Of a DNA stretch of 64,000 nt, positions 52,266 through 63,838 are shown one piece after another. The stretch is taken from the NCBI GenBank assembly GCA_016869435.1, contig VGEB01000004.1, positions 1 to 64,000 of the forward strand, read 5' to 3'. How positions within the stretch are numbered: position 1 is the first letter of the stretch; every line of letters starts with the position of its first letter. Below the pieces are notes generated by a model that was not told the origin of the DNA, did no database searches, and saw only the letters and a program-made list of their open reading frames with translations. Source of the stretch: Alphaproteobacteria bacterium. Its GTDB lineage: Bacteria; Pseudomonadota; Alphaproteobacteria; Rhizobiales; Beijerinckiaceae. Both the position numbers and the translations under genes were made by a program.

Positions 52266-53735
52266 TCAAACGCCCAATTTGCGCTTCAAGAGATCGTTCA
52301 CCGCCTGCGGATTCGCCTTTCCGCCGGTCTGCTTCATCACCTGTCCGACGAACCATCCGAGCATCGTCGGCTTCGCCTTCGCCTGCTCGACCTTGTCGGG
52401 ATTGGCGGCGATGACGGCGTCGACCGCCGCTTCAATGGCGCCCGCGTCGGTCACCTGCTTCATGCCGCGCGTCTCGACGAGCTCCTTCGGATCGCCGCCT
52501 TCGGTCCAGACGATCTCGAAAAGATCCTTGGCGATCTTGCCAGAAATGACGTTCTGCGAGATCAGATCGATGATCGCGCCCAAAGCCTGAGACGACACTG
52601 GCGAGCGCGTGACGTCGACTCCTTCCTTATTCAGGCGGCCGAACAATTCATTGATCACCCAGTTGGCCGCGAGCTTGGCGTCGCGGCCCTTTGCCGTCTC
52701 CTCGAAATAGTCCGCTGCGGCCCGCTCCATCACCAGCACCCCCGCGTCGTAAGGCGGCAGGCCATATTGCGCAATGAAGCGCGCGCGCTTGGCGTCGGGC
52801 AACTCCGGCAACTCTCCCTTCAGCGCGTCGACATAGGCCTGGTCGAACTCAAGCGGCAACAGATCGGGATCGGGGAAGTAGCGATAATCATGCGCTTCCT
52901 CCTTGGAGCGCATCGAGCGCGTCTCTCCCTTGCCGGGATCGAACAGCCGCGTCTCCTGATCGATCTTGCCGCCGTCTTCGAGGATGCCGATCTGACGGCG
53001 CGCCTCGACCTCGATCGCCTGGCCGATGAAGCGGATGGAATTGACGTTCTTGATTTCGCAGCGCGTGCCGAGCGCCGCGCCGGGTCGGCGCACCGAAACA
53101 TTGACGTCGGCGCGCAGCGAGCCCTGCTCCATATTGCCGTCGCAGGAGCCGATGTAGCGCAAGATCGTTCGCAGCTTCGATACATACGCGCGCGCCTCCT
53201 CGGCCGAACGCATGTCCGGTTTGGAGACGATCTCCATCAGCGCCACCCCGCTGCGGTTGAGATCGACGTGGCTTTCCGTCGCCGAAAGATCATGGAGCGA
53301 CTTGCCGGCGTCCTGCTCGAGATGCAGACGCTCGATGCCGACGGTTATGCGCTCGCTGGGCGATACGTCGACAATGACAGAGCCCTCGCCGACGATCGGG
53401 TGCTTGTACTGGGAAATCTGATAGCCCTGCGGCAGATCGGGATAGAAGTAATTTTTCCGGTCGAAGACCGAGCGCAGGTTGATCTTGGCTTCGAGGCCGA
53501 GGCCGGTGCGGATCGCCTGTTTGACGCATTCCTCATTGATCACCGGCAACATGCCCGGCATAGCCGCATCAACGAGTGAGACGTGATCGTTGGGCGCCCC
53601 GCCATATTCGGCGGATGCGCCCGAGAAAAGCTTGGCGCTGCTCGTCACCTGGGCGTGGATTTCCATGCCGATGACAACTTCCCAGTCGCCGGTCGCGCCC
53701 TTGATGAGCTTGGTTGGAGCCGCCTCTGTCGCCAT
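52266..53735 (-). CDS. gatB: Asp-tRNA(Asn)/Glu-tRNA(Gln) amidotransferase subunit B
   Basis: [72 protein letters not shown]. Confidence 0.96.
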   Translation of the reverse strand: MATEAAPTKLIKGATGDWEVVIGMEIHAQVTSSAKLFSGASAEYGGAPNDHVSLVDAAMPGMLPVINEECVKQAIRTGLGLEAKINLRSVFDRKNYFYPDLPQGYQISQYKHPIVGEGSVIVDVSPSERITVGIERLHLEQDAGKSLHDLSATESHVDLNRSGVALMEIVSKPDMRSAEEARAYVSKLRTILRYIGSCDGNMEQGSLRADVNVSVRRPGAALGTRCEIKNVNSIRFIGQAIEVEARRQIGILEDGGKIDQETRLFDPGKGETRSMRSKEEAHDYRYFPDPDLLPLEFDQAYVDALKGELPELPDAKRARFIAQYGLPPYDAGVLVMERAAADYFEETAKGRDAKLAANWVINELFGRLNKEGVDVTRSPVSSQALGAIIDLISQNVISGKIAKDLFEIVWTEGGDPKELVETRGMKQVTDAGAIEAAVDAVIAANPDKVEQAKAKPTMLGWFVGQVMKQTGGKANPQAVNDLLKRKLGV

Positions 53736-53822
53736 ATCCGCCTCGCTAAACTTGTTTCTTCCATATAAACCACGCGTAGCAGGAGCGGAACGGCCGGCGT
53801 CACGCAAAGGAAAGGCGACGAA

Positions 53823-54155
53823 ATGGCCACGGGCGGAAATTCGGACGACAAGCGTGGGAAAGGGCTGGTTACGCGCATGCGTAACGCGCCCCGCCATGTG
53901 AGCATTCCCGTCGGCGTGGGTTTGATCCTCGGCGGCACCATTCTCGCGCCGCTTCCCGTTTTCGGCGTCTGGATGTTTCCGATCGGCCTCGCGATACTCG
54001 CTCCGCACTCTCCCGGGGCGCACAGACTGTCGCGACGCTTTCACTGGTGGTCGATCAAGTTCCTGCGTTGGTCCATCCGCAACGGCTTCGTTCGCGTCAA
54101 GAGAAAGACGCGCGACGACGATCAGGAGGTCGGACCGCCACCCGAAGAGGCCTGA
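53823..54155 (+). CDS. Small membrane protein, hypothetical
   Basis: 110 aa with hydrophobic core [29 protein letters not shown]; good start context after gatB. Confidence 0.6.
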   Translation: MATGGNSDDKRGKGLVTRMRNAPRHVSIPVGVGLILGGTILAPLPVFGVWMFPIGLAILAPHSPGAHRLSRRFHWWSIKFLRWSIRNGFVRVKRKTRDDDQEVGPPPEEA

Positions 54156-54502
54156 GAATCGCGCTTGGGCGCGCGGTCGCCCATCAGTCGCTCTTCATAT
54201 TGGATGGACCAGTCGATCAGCGACCGCCATAAATTCATCGCGACTTCGACAGATAGTCCCTCCCGGCGCGCGACCCCAAGCACATGCGCCAACACTTCAT
54301 CGACGCGCTCGGGCACATTGGCGGGAATCCCAAGAGCTGGCTTGACCCTCGCCGCCCGCTCGATCAGTCTTTGGCGCTTCGCGAGCAGCGTAACCAGCTC
54401 CTCGTCCAATTCGTCGATCAAACGGCGGACGTCGGACATTTCGTCCTGCAGCTCCTGCTCGGAGCGTTCCGCAACATCTTTTTGAGCGCGCGGCGTGGTC
54501 AT
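54122..54502 (-). CDS. Chorismate mutase (AroQ-type)
   Basis: [53 protein letters not shown]. Confidence 0.8.
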   Translation of the reverse strand: MTTPRAQKDVAERSEQELQDEMSDVRRLIDELDEELVTLLAKRQRLIERAARVKPALGIPANVPERVDEVLAHVLGVARREGLSVEVAMNLWRSLIDWSIQYEERLMGDRAPKRDSQASSGGGPTS

Positions 54503-54504
54503 CG

Positions 54505-55995
54505 TCAGTCCTCGCGCCACCACGGCTGAGGACGTTCGATCTTCGGCGCCGCCTGCTCGATCGCCGCGGCAAGAGAGAACAACGTCTCTTCGTCAAAGGG
54601 TCTGCCGATGAGCTGCAAGCCCAGGGGCAAACCATTCGCCGCGAGGCCGCCCGGAACCGCGACGCCTGGAAGACCGGCCATGTTCACCGTCACAGTGAAC
54701 ACGTCGTTGAGATACATTTCGACCGGGTCGGCCGCGCCCTTCTCTCCTTGCGCGAAGGCGGTCGACGGCGTCGCCGGCGTCAGGACGGCGTCGACGCCCG
54801 CAGCGAAGGCTTCGTCGAAGTCGCGTTTTATTAGGCTGCGGACTTTCTGCGCGCGCACGTAATAAGCGTCGTAGTAGCCGGCGGACAGCACATAGGTGCC
54901 GATCATAATGCGCCGCCGCACTTCGGGACCAAAGCCGCTCGCGCGCGTCTTCTCGTACATTTCTATAATGTCGCGTCCCCGCTCGCGACGGCCATAGCGC
55001 ACGCCGTCATAGCGCGCGAGATTGGACGACGCTTCGGCCGGCGCGATAATATAATAAGTGGGCAAGGCATAGCGGGTATGCGGCAAGGAAATTTCGACCA
55101 CTTCCGCGCCGGCGTCCTTCAGCCATGCGGCGCCTTGATCCCACAAAGCGGCGATCTCCGCCGACATGCCGTCGAGACGATATTCCTTCGGCACGCCGAT
55201 GCGGCGACCCTTCACGGAAGCGCCGATGGCTGCTTCATAATCCGGCACAGGCGCGTCGACGCTGGTCGTGTCTTTCGGATCGTGTCCCGCCATCGAGCGG
55301 AGCATGATGGCGGCGTCGCGCACGGTGCGCGCGATCGGACCCGCCTGATCGAGCGAAGAGGCGAAAGCGACGATGCCCCAACGCGAGCAGCGGCCATAGG
55401 TCGGCTTGATCCCCACAGTCCCAGTGAAGGCGGCAGGCTGCCTGATCGAACCGCCGGTGTCGGTTGCGGTGGCGCCGAGGCAAAGATGCGCCGCGACCGC
55501 CGAGGAGGAGCCGCCGGACGAACCTCCCGGCACAATCTTGGCGTCGGGATCGCCAGCGCGCCGCCACGGCGAAACCACGGGGCCGAAGGCGCTCGTCTCA
55601 TTTGACGAGCCCATCGCAAATTCATCGAGATTGAGTTTGCCCAAGGCCGCCGCGCCGTCGCGCAGCAGATTGGCCGAGACCGTCGATTCATATGTAGGCG
55701 TGAAGTCGTCGAGAATGCGACTCGCCGCCGTCGTGCGCACGCCTTTCGAACAATAAAGATCCTTTATGCCAAGCGGCAGGCCTTCGAGCGGACGCGCTTC
55801 GCCCTGCGCGAGGCGCGCATCGCTTTCGCGCGCCTGCGCAAGCGCAAGTTCCGGCGTCTCGGTAATGAAGCAGTTGAGCGCCCGCGATTTCTCTATCGCA
55901 TCGATATGCGCCTGCGTCAGCTCAACGGCGGAAAGCTGTTTGGATTTGAGAGCGTCGCGCGCCTCGGCCAAAGAAAGATGCGTGGGATCAGACAT
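54505..55995 (-). CDS. gatA: Asp-tRNA(Asn)/Glu-tRNA(Gln) amidotransferase subunit A
   Basis: [62 protein letters not shown] (amidase signature). Confidence 0.97.
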   Translation of the reverse strand: MSDPTHLSLAEARDALKSKQLSAVELTQAHIDAIEKSRALNCFITETPELALAQARESDARLAQGEARPLEGLPLGIKDLYCSKGVRTTAASRILDDFTPTYESTVSANLLRDGAAALGKLNLDEFAMGSSNETSAFGPVVSPWRRAGDPDAKIVPGGSSGGSSSAVAAHLCLGATATDTGGSIRQPAAFTGTVGIKPTYGRCSRWGIVAFASSLDQAGPIARTVRDAAIMLRSMAGHDPKDTTSVDAPVPDYEAAIGASVKGRRIGVPKEYRLDGMSAEIAALWDQGAAWLKDAGAEVVEISLPHTRYALPTYYIIAPAEASSNLARYDGVRYGRRERGRDIIEMYEKTRASGFGPEVRRRIMIGTYVLSAGYYDAYYVRAQKVRSLIKRDFDEAFAAGVDAVLTPATPSTAFAQGEKGAADPVEMYLNDVFTVTVNMAGLPGVAVPGGLAANGLPLGLQLIGRPFDEETLFSLAAAIEQAAPKIERPQPWWRED

Positions 55996-56048
55996 TTGTC
56001 CCTTTGTTTGTGAAGCCGCTACATGCGCAACGGCCGCGCCGCAAACGG

Positions 56049-56336
56049 CTATTCGACGACCTTGGGCACGACGAAATAATGATCTTCGCGCAAAGGCGCA
56101 TTGGCGAGAATATCGTCGGCGATGCCACCGTCCGTCACGACGTCGACGCGCTTCTTCATTTGCATCGGCAAGGCTGAGGTCAAAGGCTCGACTCCGTCGA
56201 CGTCAACCTCGCTCAACGTCTCGACGAAAGCGAGAATGGCGTTGAGTTCGCCGCGCAGGCGCTCGACCTCGCCATCTTCGATGGCGATGCGCGAGAGATG
56301 GGCGATCCGGCGGACGGTCGCGGAATCAACGGACAT
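56049..56336 (-). CDS. gatC: Asp-tRNA(Asn)/Glu-tRNA(Gln) amidotransferase subunit C
   Basis: [54 protein letters not shown]. Confidence 0.92.
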   Translation of the reverse strand: MSVDSATVRRIAHLSRIAIEDGEVERLRGELNAILAFVETLSEVDVDGVEPLTSALPMQMKKRVDVVTDGGIADDILANAPLREDHYFVVPKVVE

Positions 56337-56488
56337 TGGGGCTCCGCAAGAAAGGTCTCGACGGGGCGCTATAGCGCCTGGTCTATCCCGGCGCAATGAT
56401 GGCGGCCTGTCGCGGGCGAAAAAGGGCAGACGCTCAATCCGTCCGGTTTGAGGAACGCCTGCGGCGTGATAGCGACAGCGCGGTGACC

Positions 56489-56956
56489 ATGCGCGCGACG
56501 ACTTTGGAAGAATTGGCAGCGCTTCTTCCGCCGAAAGGCCGGCTGATGGGCCTGGATCTCGGGACCAAAACCGTCGGTTTGGCGCTTTCGGACGTTGAGC
56601 GCCGGCTCGCCTCGCCGCTCGATACGATCGCGCGCACGAAATTCTCTCAGGACGCCGCCAGCTTGCTCAAGCGCGCCGCCGATTTCGAGGTCTGCGCGCT
56701 GATCGTCGGACTGCCGCTCAATATGGACGGCGCGGAGGGGCCGCGCGCGCAGGCGACGCGCGCCTTCATGCGCAATCTTTCGAAGCTCGCGTCGTCGCTG
56801 CCCTTTGCCTTCTGGGACGAGCGCCTGTCGACCGCCGCCGTGACCCGCGCGCTCATTGCGCAGGACGCGTCGCGGGCGAAGCGCGCGGAAGTCGTGGACC
56901 GCATGGCCGCCGCTTATATTCTGCAGGGCGCGCTTGACCGACTCAAACGGCTGTAG
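56489..56956 (+). CDS. ruvX: Putative Holliday junction resolvase YqgF/RuvX
   Basis: [69 protein letters not shown]. Confidence 0.92.
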   Translation: MRATTLEELAALLPPKGRLMGLDLGTKTVGLALSDVERRLASPLDTIARTKFSQDAASLLKRAADFEVCALIVGLPLNMDGAEGPRAQATRAFMRNLSKLASSLPFAFWDERLSTAAVTRALIAQDASRAKRAEVVDRMAAAYILQGALDRLKRL

Positions 56957-57079
56957 GCCGCCGCCGTCGGAACAACCACAACTTTCGATAGAATTTTGTC
57001 CTTGACACGAGATAGCCGTGATGGAAGAAAAATATAAGAAAGTCCGGCGCTTAACTGATTCATAACCGCCTCATGGTCC

Positions 57080-57340
57080 GTGGAGACTGATGCGATGTCC
57101 CGGCCTGACGCCTCCAAGAGCCACTCCAAGGAGCTCCGCGGAACGACTGCGGAGAGCGCCAAAGCCAATGAGGAAGCGGCCTCAATCGCATCATACATCG
57201 CTGATATGGCGGATGAAATGGCAAAACTCGCCACCCGCTGCGACATGCCGATGCTCTGCTATTTCCTGAACTTGGCGCGCGCCGAGGCGGATATGCGGGC
57301 GCGGGAGCTTGGCGGCTATCCGATCGATCGATCCGCCTAA
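57080..57340 (+). CDS. Small hypothetical protein
   Basis: 86 aa ORF with coding-like composition, between ruvX and dprA. Confidence 0.5.
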   Translation: METDAMSRPDASKSHSKELRGTTAESAKANEEAASIASYIADMADEMAKLATRCDMPMLCYFLNLARAEADMRARELGGYPIDRSA

Positions 57341-57341
57341 A

Positions 57342-58613
57342 TTACACCTTCTGGTTGTAAACAAGCGAAACCCGATTGGCGCCGTGGCGCTGCAAGCGTC
57401 CCTCAACGTCGAGTTCGACGAGAACGCCCTGCACTTCCCGCGCCGTCAGTCCGGCGACTCGGATGAGATCATCGACCGAAACGGGCGCAGGCCCGAGCAG
57501 AGAAACGACAATCTCATGCGCATCGGCACGCAACGGCGCCTCGCCTTGCATGCGCGCGTCGATATCGGGGCGGCAATCCGCGGGCGGCTTCGACGCGGAG
57601 AAGCGCGTTGCAACGGCTCGCTCCTCGAACGCCGAATCGTCGAGGTCGGAGAACAGATCCAATTCATCGATCAGGGTTTCCTCTCCTCCGAGCGCGTCGT
57701 CGTCGAAGAGGTCCTTACGCGTCGGCGCGCCGGCGTTTTCGGCAAGGACCGAAATCACGTCTTCGGGCCTAGCGCAAAGCGTCGCGCCTTGGCGGATGAG
57801 ATCGTTGACGCCTTCCGCGCGCGGATCGAGCGGAGAGCCCGGAACGGCGAATACCTCTCGCCCCTGCTCATTGGCGAATCGCGCCGTAATCAGAGACCCG
57901 GAGCGGCGCGCCGCCTCGACGACGATCGTCGCCCGGCTCAGTCCCGAAATGATCCGATTTCGGCGCGGAAAATCGCGCCCGCGCGGTTCCCATTCCAACG
58001 GCATTTCAGAGACGATCAGACCCCTTTCGGCGATCTCTTCGACAAGCCGCGCATGTTCGGAAGGATAGGGGCGCGCATGGCCGCCGGCCAGCACGGCGAT
58101 CGTTCCGGTTTCGAGCGCGGCGCGGTGGGCGACCGCGTCGATGCCGCGCGCAAGTCCGGACACGATGACGTAATTTTCGAGCGCGAGACTGCGCGCAAGC
58201 CGTTCGGCGAAGGTGAGACCGGCGGCCGAAGCGTTGCGCGAACCGACGATGGCGACGCTGTCGCGCTGTCCTGCCCACGACACGCCGCGCGTCGCGATCA
58301 GCGGCGGCGCATCGGCAATTTCCTTGAGCAGCGGTGGATAATCAGGATCGCCGGTGCTGACGAAACGCACGCCGAGCGCGCGCGACGCCTCGACCTCGCG
58401 CAGCGCGTCGTCACGCGTGGCGATGCGGATTGTCCGTCCGCGCAGAGAACGCGCGGCGAGCGACGGCAAGGCTTCCAGCGCTGCGCCCGCGCCGCCAAAA
58501 CGGTTGATCAATTGCCTGAAGGTGCGCGGCCCGATGTTCTCGCTGCGAATAAGCCTCAGCCAGTCGACGAGCTGTTCCTCGCTCAACCGTCCTGCTGGCG
58601 AAGTTTCGCTCAC
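57342..58613 (-). CDS. dprA: DNA-processing protein DprA
   Basis: [105 protein letters not shown]. Confidence 0.93.
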   Translation of the reverse strand: MSETSPAGRLSEEQLVDWLRLIRSENIGPRTFRQLINRFGGAGAALEALPSLAARSLRGRTIRIATRDDALREVEASRALGVRFVSTGDPDYPPLLKEIADAPPLIATRGVSWAGQRDSVAIVGSRNASAAGLTFAERLARSLALENYVIVSGLARGIDAVAHRAALETGTIAVLAGGHARPYPSEHARLVEEIAERGLIVSEMPLEWEPRGRDFPRRNRIISGLSRATIVVEAARRSGSLITARFANEQGREVFAVPGSPLDPRAEGVNDLIRQGATLCARPEDVISVLAENAGAPTRKDLFDDDALGGEETLIDELDLFSDLDDSAFEERAVATRFSASKPPADCRPDIDARMQGEAPLRADAHEIVVSLLGPAPVSVDDLIRVAGLTAREVQGVLVELDVEGRLQRHGANRVSLVYNQKV

Positions 58614-59203
58614 GCCTTTTGTCCGATCCTCGTCTCGGAGCCGGCGCGCAATCGGGCGATATTGTCTCGATGTCTGTAGAAGACAATCGCCGTCATGATC
58701 GCGACGACAAAGGCTTCGCTGCTGTGGCCAAACATCAACAGCGCAAGCGGAGCCGCCACGCTCGCCGTCAGCGCGCCGAGCGAAGAGTAACGCGACAATG
58801 CCGCCGCCGAGAGCCAGACGGCGCAGAAAATCAGCCCTGTCGGCCAGTTGAGGCCAAAGAGCACGCCAAGAAAGGTCGCAACGCCTTTGCCGCCCTTGAA
58901 TTGCAGCCAAACCGGCGCGACATGGCCGATAAAGGCGGCGAGACCGGCGATCATGCCGCCTTCAGGCGATACCGATGCGCCGATAAGCGCCGCCGCCGTT
59001 CCTTTGAGCCCGTCGAGCAGCAGCGTCGCCGCCGCCAAGTCCTTTCGACCAGTGCGCAATACGTTGGTCGCGCCGATGTTGCCCGAGCCGATCGAACGAA
59101 GATCGATCGTGCCCGCCAGGCGCGTCAGCAACAGACCGAAAGGAATCGAGCCCAGCAAATAGCCGATCGCGAGGGCGAGGAGGTCATAAATGATGGAGTT
59201 CAT
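58610..59203 (-). CDS. plsY: Glycerol-3-phosphate acyltransferase PlsY
   Basis: [60 protein letters not shown]. Confidence 0.95.
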   Translation of the reverse strand: MNSIIYDLLALAIGYLLGSIPFGLLLTRLAGTIDLRSIGSGNIGATNVLRTGRKDLAAATLLLDGLKGTAAALIGASVSPEGGMIAGLAAFIGHVAPVWLQFKGGKGVATFLGVLFGLNWPTGLIFCAVWLSAAALSRYSSLGALTASVAAPLALLMFGHSSEAFVVAIMTAIVFYRHRDNIARLRAGSETRIGQKA

Positions 59204-59426
59204 GCGTGAAAACGCGATACTTTCCGACAGCGAAGGGCGCGGGAATGCTAAAGGAGGCGCTATCGCGCCGCAACAGCGTTCTCGGCTCCCGCTTCGCCTG
59301 CATTGAGGCCGTCAGGACGTGGCGGCGAGCTTCTACAGAAAAATCGCTTCCTCGAAGCCTTGTCAAAAAGATGCGCTTCGCCTTTTCGCAGGCGAGGGGG
59401 TAAGGAAGGCCAGGATCAGGAGCCGC

Positions 59427-60503
59427 ATGACCCAGCAACGAAGGCAGCGCCCACGGGCTTTCCGCCTTGAAGGCGACCAGACGGTCACCGCCAAGTCGGC
59501 GACGCAAGCCGAGACAGGGCGGGCGTCCGTCGAGGTTGTCGAAGCCGAATTTGACGCTTTCGCTCGCGAGGCCGCCGAACTCGCCGACGGGATGACCGGC
59601 GACGAAGCCGCCGTCGAAGCGGCGCAGGCGAACGGCATGCTGCGCCGTTACATCTTTTCCTGGGGCGGCGTCTTTCTGTCGGCGGTCAGCGGACTTTTGT
59701 CTTTGGCGCTGACGATGTGGATATGGGCAGTCGTCGAAGACCTGTTTCGGCACTCGGCCATTCTCGGGACATTGGGACTGAGTCTTGCAGGCGTCGCCGC
59801 CGTCGCGGCAACCATCTCCCTCACGCGCGAATTTCGCGCCATCGGCCGTCAGAATCGAATCGCCAAACTGCACGTTGCGCTAGCTGAGGCGCACGCGAGC
59901 GACGACGGGAAAGCCGCGCGCGAGCGCGTCGGCGACCTGTGCAAGCTCTATGAGGATCGTCCCGACACCGGCCGGGCGCGCGCGCTGCTGAAGGATTATT
60001 TGAAGCAGATTATCGACGGACGCGATTTGATCGCGCTCGCCGAACGCAATCTCGTCGCGCCGCTCGACGAAGCGGCGCGGCGAGAGATCGCCGGCGCCGC
60101 CAAACGGGTCTCCGTCGTGACGGCGATCAGCCCGCGCGCGCTCCTCGACGTTTTTTTCGTCGTAGGCCAGGCGATCGTGCTGATGCGGCGAATCGCTGAG
60201 ATTTATGGCGGCCGACCCGGTCTTTTCGGCTTCTTCAAGCTCGCCCGCTCGGTCGGCGCGCATCTTGCGATCACGGGCGGCGTGGCGGTCGGCGATTCTT
60301 TGCTCCAGCAGGCGCTCGGCCACGGGATCGCCGCGCGAGTTTCTGCAAAGCTTGGCGAAGGCGTGTTAAACGGGCTTCTCACCGCGCGAGTCGGTCTTTC
60401 CGCCATGGCCGTCTGCCGACCGACGCCGTTCATCGCCGAGAAACAGCCGGGCGTCAGCGACGTCGCGCCTTTCCTTTTCCGTGGCGACAAGACCAAGAGC
60501 TGA
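59427..60503 (+). CDS. YcjF/TIGR01620-type membrane protein
   Basis: Two TM helices, FSWGGVFLSAVSGLLSLALTMWIWAVVEDLF; ISPRALLDVFFVVGQAIVLMRRIAEIYGGRPG. Confidence 0.75.
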   Translation: MTQQRRQRPRAFRLEGDQTVTAKSATQAETGRASVEVVEAEFDAFAREAAELADGMTGDEAAVEAAQANGMLRRYIFSWGGVFLSAVSGLLSLALTMWIWAVVEDLFRHSAILGTLGLSLAGVAAVAATISLTREFRAIGRQNRIAKLHVALAEAHASDDGKAARERVGDLCKLYEDRPDTGRARALLKDYLKQIIDGRDLIALAERNLVAPLDEAARREIAGAAKRVSVVTAISPRALLDVFFVVGQAIVLMRRIAEIYGGRPGLFGFFKLARSVGAHLAITGGVAVGDSLLQQALGHGIAARVSAKLGEGVLNGLLTARVGLSAMAVCRPTPFIAEKQPGVSDVAPFLFRGDKTKS

Positions 60504-60509
60504 TCATCT

Positions 60510-61325
60510 TTGAAACCTGCAAGCCTGAAGATCACCACCTGGAACATCAATTCAGTGCGGCTGCGCCTGCCGCTCGTCGCCGAGTTCCTCAAGAGCCGGG
60601 CGCCGGACGTGCTCTGCCTGCAGGAGACGAAATGTCGGGACGCCGAATTCCCGATGAAGGATCTGCACGCGCTCGGCTATGAGCATATCGCGATTAACGG
60701 TCAGAAGGGCTACCACGGCGTCGCCGTCATCTCGAAACGGCCCCTGCGTTTCGTCGAGAAGCGCGCGTTTTGTGAAAAGGGCGATGCGCGCCATATCTGC
60801 GTCGAGTTCGACGCCGAAGGCGGCCCGATAGCGCTTCATAATTTCTATGTTCCGGCGGGCGGCGACGAACCTGACGTCGACGTCAATCCGAAATTTCAGC
60901 ACAAGCTCGATTTCCTCGATGAAATGCGCCACTGGATCGCCACTGACGGCGTGTCGCGTGGACGTGTGGCGCTGGTCGGCGATCTGAATGTTGCGCCGCT
61001 CGAGCATGACGTCTGGAGCCACAAGGCGCTGCTGAAGGTCGTGAGCCACACGGCCGTCGAGGTGGAAAAGCTCACCGAAGTATTCCGGGCCGGCGCGTGG
61101 GTCGACGCGATGCGGCATTTCGTGCCGGCCGAAGAAAAGCTTTATACTTGGTGGAGCTATCGCGCCGCCGATTGGGAGGCCTCGAACCGGGGGCGCAGGC
61201 TCGATCATATTCTGGTGAGCGAGGCGCTTGCCGGCGGGCTGAAGCGTCTGGACGTGCTGCGCGACGCGCGCAGCTGGACCCGGCCGTCCGATCATGTGCC
61301 GGTGACGATCGAACTGTCGGGCTGA
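60510..61325 (+). CDS. xth: Exodeoxyribonuclease III
   Basis: LKITTWNINSVRLRLPLVAEFL, VLCLQETKCRDAEFP, ALVGDLNVAPLEHDVWSHKAL, RRLDHILVSEAL, RPSDHVPVTIEL. Confidence 0.93.
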   Translation: MKPASLKITTWNINSVRLRLPLVAEFLKSRAPDVLCLQETKCRDAEFPMKDLHALGYEHIAINGQKGYHGVAVISKRPLRFVEKRAFCEKGDARHICVEFDAEGGPIALHNFYVPAGGDEPDVDVNPKFQHKLDFLDEMRHWIATDGVSRGRVALVGDLNVAPLEHDVWSHKALLKVVSHTAVEVEKLTEVFRAGAWVDAMRHFVPAEEKLYTWWSYRAADWEASNRGRRLDHILVSEALAGGLKRLDVLRDARSWTRPSDHVPVTIELSG

Positions 61326-61359
61326 GCGCACAAAAAGGATCGGGAGGCGAGACGGCGGC

Positions 61360-62301
61360 ATGATCGCGCGCGATCTGATGAACAGCGACTTTCCTTATGT
61401 CACGGCGGACGCAGACCTCGATTACGTCGCGAAGCTTCTCGCTGACTGCGGCCTTGGCGCCGTGCCGGTCGTCGACGACGACCTGACGCCCATCGGCATC
61501 GTGACCCGCAGCAATCTCGAACGGGCCCGAGCCAGGCCCCTGCCCGACCTCGGCGCAATTCCGACATTTCTTCTGCGCGACAGGCCGAAACCCGCGTTCC
61601 GCGCCAATGGACGCGCGCTGCGCGAAGTGATGACGTCTCCGGCGATCTCAATTTCCGACGTCGCCAAAATTCCCGACATTGCGCGAATTATGGAGAGTCA
61701 CAGCCTCAAACGCATGCCTGTCGTCGAAGGCCATAGGATCATCGGCCTCCTGCTCCGCAAGGAAGTCTTAGAGGCGATGAAGGGCGGCTTTCCCGCCATG
61801 GCGCTGGAGGCGCATCTCCGCCGGCCGATCATCTCCATTCCGCAACAGGCCGGCGACCACTGCGCCATAGCGACGGCGCAGGAATTTCGCGAATTGGTGG
61901 CCGAGCACGAACGTCAGCTCGATCGCGAGCGTGTGGAGCGTCGGCGCGCGGCGACCGATCTGCGCGAGCAGCGCATCCGCGAGCTCGCGAGCCAGCGGCT
62001 GACGGAGGCTCAATGGCGGGACATGCTGGAACAAGCGCGGCGAAGCGCGGCGGCCGGGCTCTCCGAACATTTGCTGATGCGCTTCCCGTCCCAGCTGTGC
62101 ACGGACGGCGGACGCGCGATCAATGCGCCCGACCCCAAATGGCCGGCGACACTGCGCGGGGAGCCGGCCGACGTCTTCCAACGCTGGCGCAACGAACTGC
62201 ACCCTCGCGGCTTTCGCATCGCGGCGCAAATCATCGATTTTCCTGAAGGCCTGCCGGGCGACGCGGCGCTGTTCCTGCTATGGAGCGCAGCCCGCAGTTG
62301 A
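61360..62301 (+). CDS. CBS-domain protein
   Basis: MIARDLMNSDFPYVTADADLDYVAKLLADCGLGAVPVVDDDLTPIGIVTRSNL and second CBS repeat IPDIARIMESHSLKRMPVVEGHRIIGLLLRKEVLEAM. Confidence 0.8.
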   Translation: MIARDLMNSDFPYVTADADLDYVAKLLADCGLGAVPVVDDDLTPIGIVTRSNLERARARPLPDLGAIPTFLLRDRPKPAFRANGRALREVMTSPAISISDVAKIPDIARIMESHSLKRMPVVEGHRIIGLLLRKEVLEAMKGGFPAMALEAHLRRPIISIPQQAGDHCAIATAQEFRELVAEHERQLDRERVERRRAATDLREQRIRELASQRLTEAQWRDMLEQARRSAAAGLSEHLLMRFPSQLCTDGGRAINAPDPKWPATLRGEPADVFQRWRNELHPRGFRIAAQIIDFPEGLPGDAALFLLWSAARS

Positions 62302-62307
62302 GCCTGT

Positions 62308-62769
62308 TCAGCCGCCGAAGCCGGTGTCTGCGCGCAGAGCCGCGAGCGACGGATATCGCTGCGCGCGGCCGTCCGTTTGCACTTCGACCGAGCCGTCGGA
62401 AAACATCACATAGACCGAGCCGCCGGCGGCGTAACGGTCGACTTCGACGGGAGGTTTTGCCGGCGCATAGGCGACGGCAGGCCTCTGGTCTGGAGACCGC
62501 GCGCGTTCGCCGACCTCAGCCGCTGGCGACTTTTCTGGAGCGGGCGCCGACATCGTCGCCGGGGCGCTATCGGCAATGCGCCCAAGGACGCCGATTGCTC
62601 GCCCAAGCGCCATCGTTACTACCCCGCCCGAAACCGCCGTCGCGCCGCCCATGAACAGGCTCCAACCACGCTCGAGCTGAATGTAATCCCAGCCCGTCCA
62701 CATGCCGTAGACGCCGGAGAGCGCAAGCGCGAGCCCGAGAAAAAACACGCCCAAACCGTGACGCTTCAT
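62308..62769 (-). CDS. Membrane hypothetical protein
   Basis: MKRHGLGVFFLGLALALSGVYGMWTGWDYIQLERGWSLFMGGATAVSGGVVTMALGRAIG. Confidence 0.6.
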   Translation of the reverse strand: MKRHGLGVFFLGLALALSGVYGMWTGWDYIQLERGWSLFMGGATAVSGGVVTMALGRAIGVLGRIADSAPATMSAPAPEKSPAAEVGERARSPDQRPAVAYAPAKPPVEVDRYAAGGSVYVMFSDGSVEVQTDGRAQRYPSLAALRADTGFGG

Positions 62770-63036
62770 CGTTGTCCTTTGGAATGCCGGTCGGCGCGGA
62801 ACCTATCACAAGCCGCGCTCATCGCCACGATCGATGGCGGGTTTCGAACTCGCCAAGAAATCATCTCAAACGAATACATGTAGCTAAGCCAAATTCCTGC
62901 GGTGGTCAGTAAGGGAAAAACCAACATATATGCGTTCAATCGCATTACACATCAAGATATAGCGTTTGCTTTTTTTCACGCTTGAGCCTGTGAAATATTT
63001 TATCATTTGTATTCAATATGTTAAAGTATTGCAAAA

Positions 63037-63057
63037 GATGCGTCAAGATGACGCATC
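63037..63057. promoter_or_regulatory. Inverted repeat GATGCGTC-AAGAT-GACGCATC in AT-rich leader
   Basis: Perfect 8-bp inverted repeat, 5-nt spacer, upstream of 63171. Confidence 0.5.
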
Positions 63058-63170
63058 GTTATTCCATGATTCAATACAAACGTCATCTTCACAAGCGCCG
63101 ACGCGCATGCGGCGGGAGAAGCGTCCGGCATGGGCCGGAAAGACGTCGGCGATCGTGGGGAGAATCTAAT

Positions 63171-63782
63171 ATGGCAAGTGTGAGTGGGATGCGCGGCCTG
63201 TTTGCCGGCGCAGTGATTGCGGCGGCGGCGCTATTTGCCGGGCCGACAACCGCCGTGGCCCACGGCGGCGTAGCGCTCGAGCAAGATGAATGCGTGCTGC
63301 GGATCGGTCCGAACACAATGCATTTCATCGGCTATCAGCGTTCGGGAGAAGAAGCTGAGTTTTGCGAGGACATCGCCAACACGGGGCCGACCGTCATCGC
63401 GCTCACTGCCGTGTCGCCTGATCTGCGCGACATGGCGATCGGCATTCGCATTGTTAAGGACGTCGGGGAAGAAAAGGAGAAAGTCGATCTCGACGCGGTC
63501 ACCGTCGCCTACATCGCGCCGAAGGTCTATCACAACGGCGCCATGACCTTCGAACACGACTTCAAAAAGGCCGGCCATTACGTAGGCATCGTCACGGTGC
63601 GCGACGATCTCGGCAACGAATGGGTTTCGCGCTTTCCGTTCTCTGTGGGGCTTTATACGTTCTGGGGAATGATCGAATATATCCTCTATGCCGTCGGTTT
63701 TGTCTCCCTTATCGGACTGATGTGGTGGACGCTGCGCGCGACCGCACGGAAAAAGCCGGCGGCTGGCGACGCGATCGCCTAA
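63171..63782 (+). CDS. Exported, C-terminally membrane-anchored protein of unknown function
   Basis: ATG at 63171; signal peptide ending AHG; DECVLRIGPNTMHFIGYQ...EFCEDIANTG; C-terminal TM helix. Confidence 0.75.
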   Translation: MASVSGMRGLFAGAVIAAAALFAGPTTAVAHGGVALEQDECVLRIGPNTMHFIGYQRSGEEAEFCEDIANTGPTVIALTAVSPDLRDMAIGIRIVKDVGEEKEKVDLDAVTVAYIAPKVYHNGAMTFEHDFKKAGHYVGIVTVRDDLGNEWVSRFPFSVGLYTFWGMIEYILYAVGFVSLIGLMWWTLRATARKKPAAGDAIA

Positions 63783-63803
63783 AGAAACGGCCCGAAGATT
63801 GCA

Positions 63804-63838
63804 GCATGGCTCGGTCCACGCCGAGCCATGCTTTTTTG
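63804..63838 (+). terminator. Intrinsic terminator
   Basis: AGCATGGCTCGG-TCCACG-CCGAGCCATGCT followed by TTTTT: perfect 12-bp stem. Confidence 0.9.

Noticed and set aside
51939-53579. 546-aa plus-strand ORF
   Set aside because: Mostly antisense to gatB; the part outside gatB shows no domain
57309-58679. 456-aa plus-strand ORF
   Set aside because: Antisense shadow of dprA
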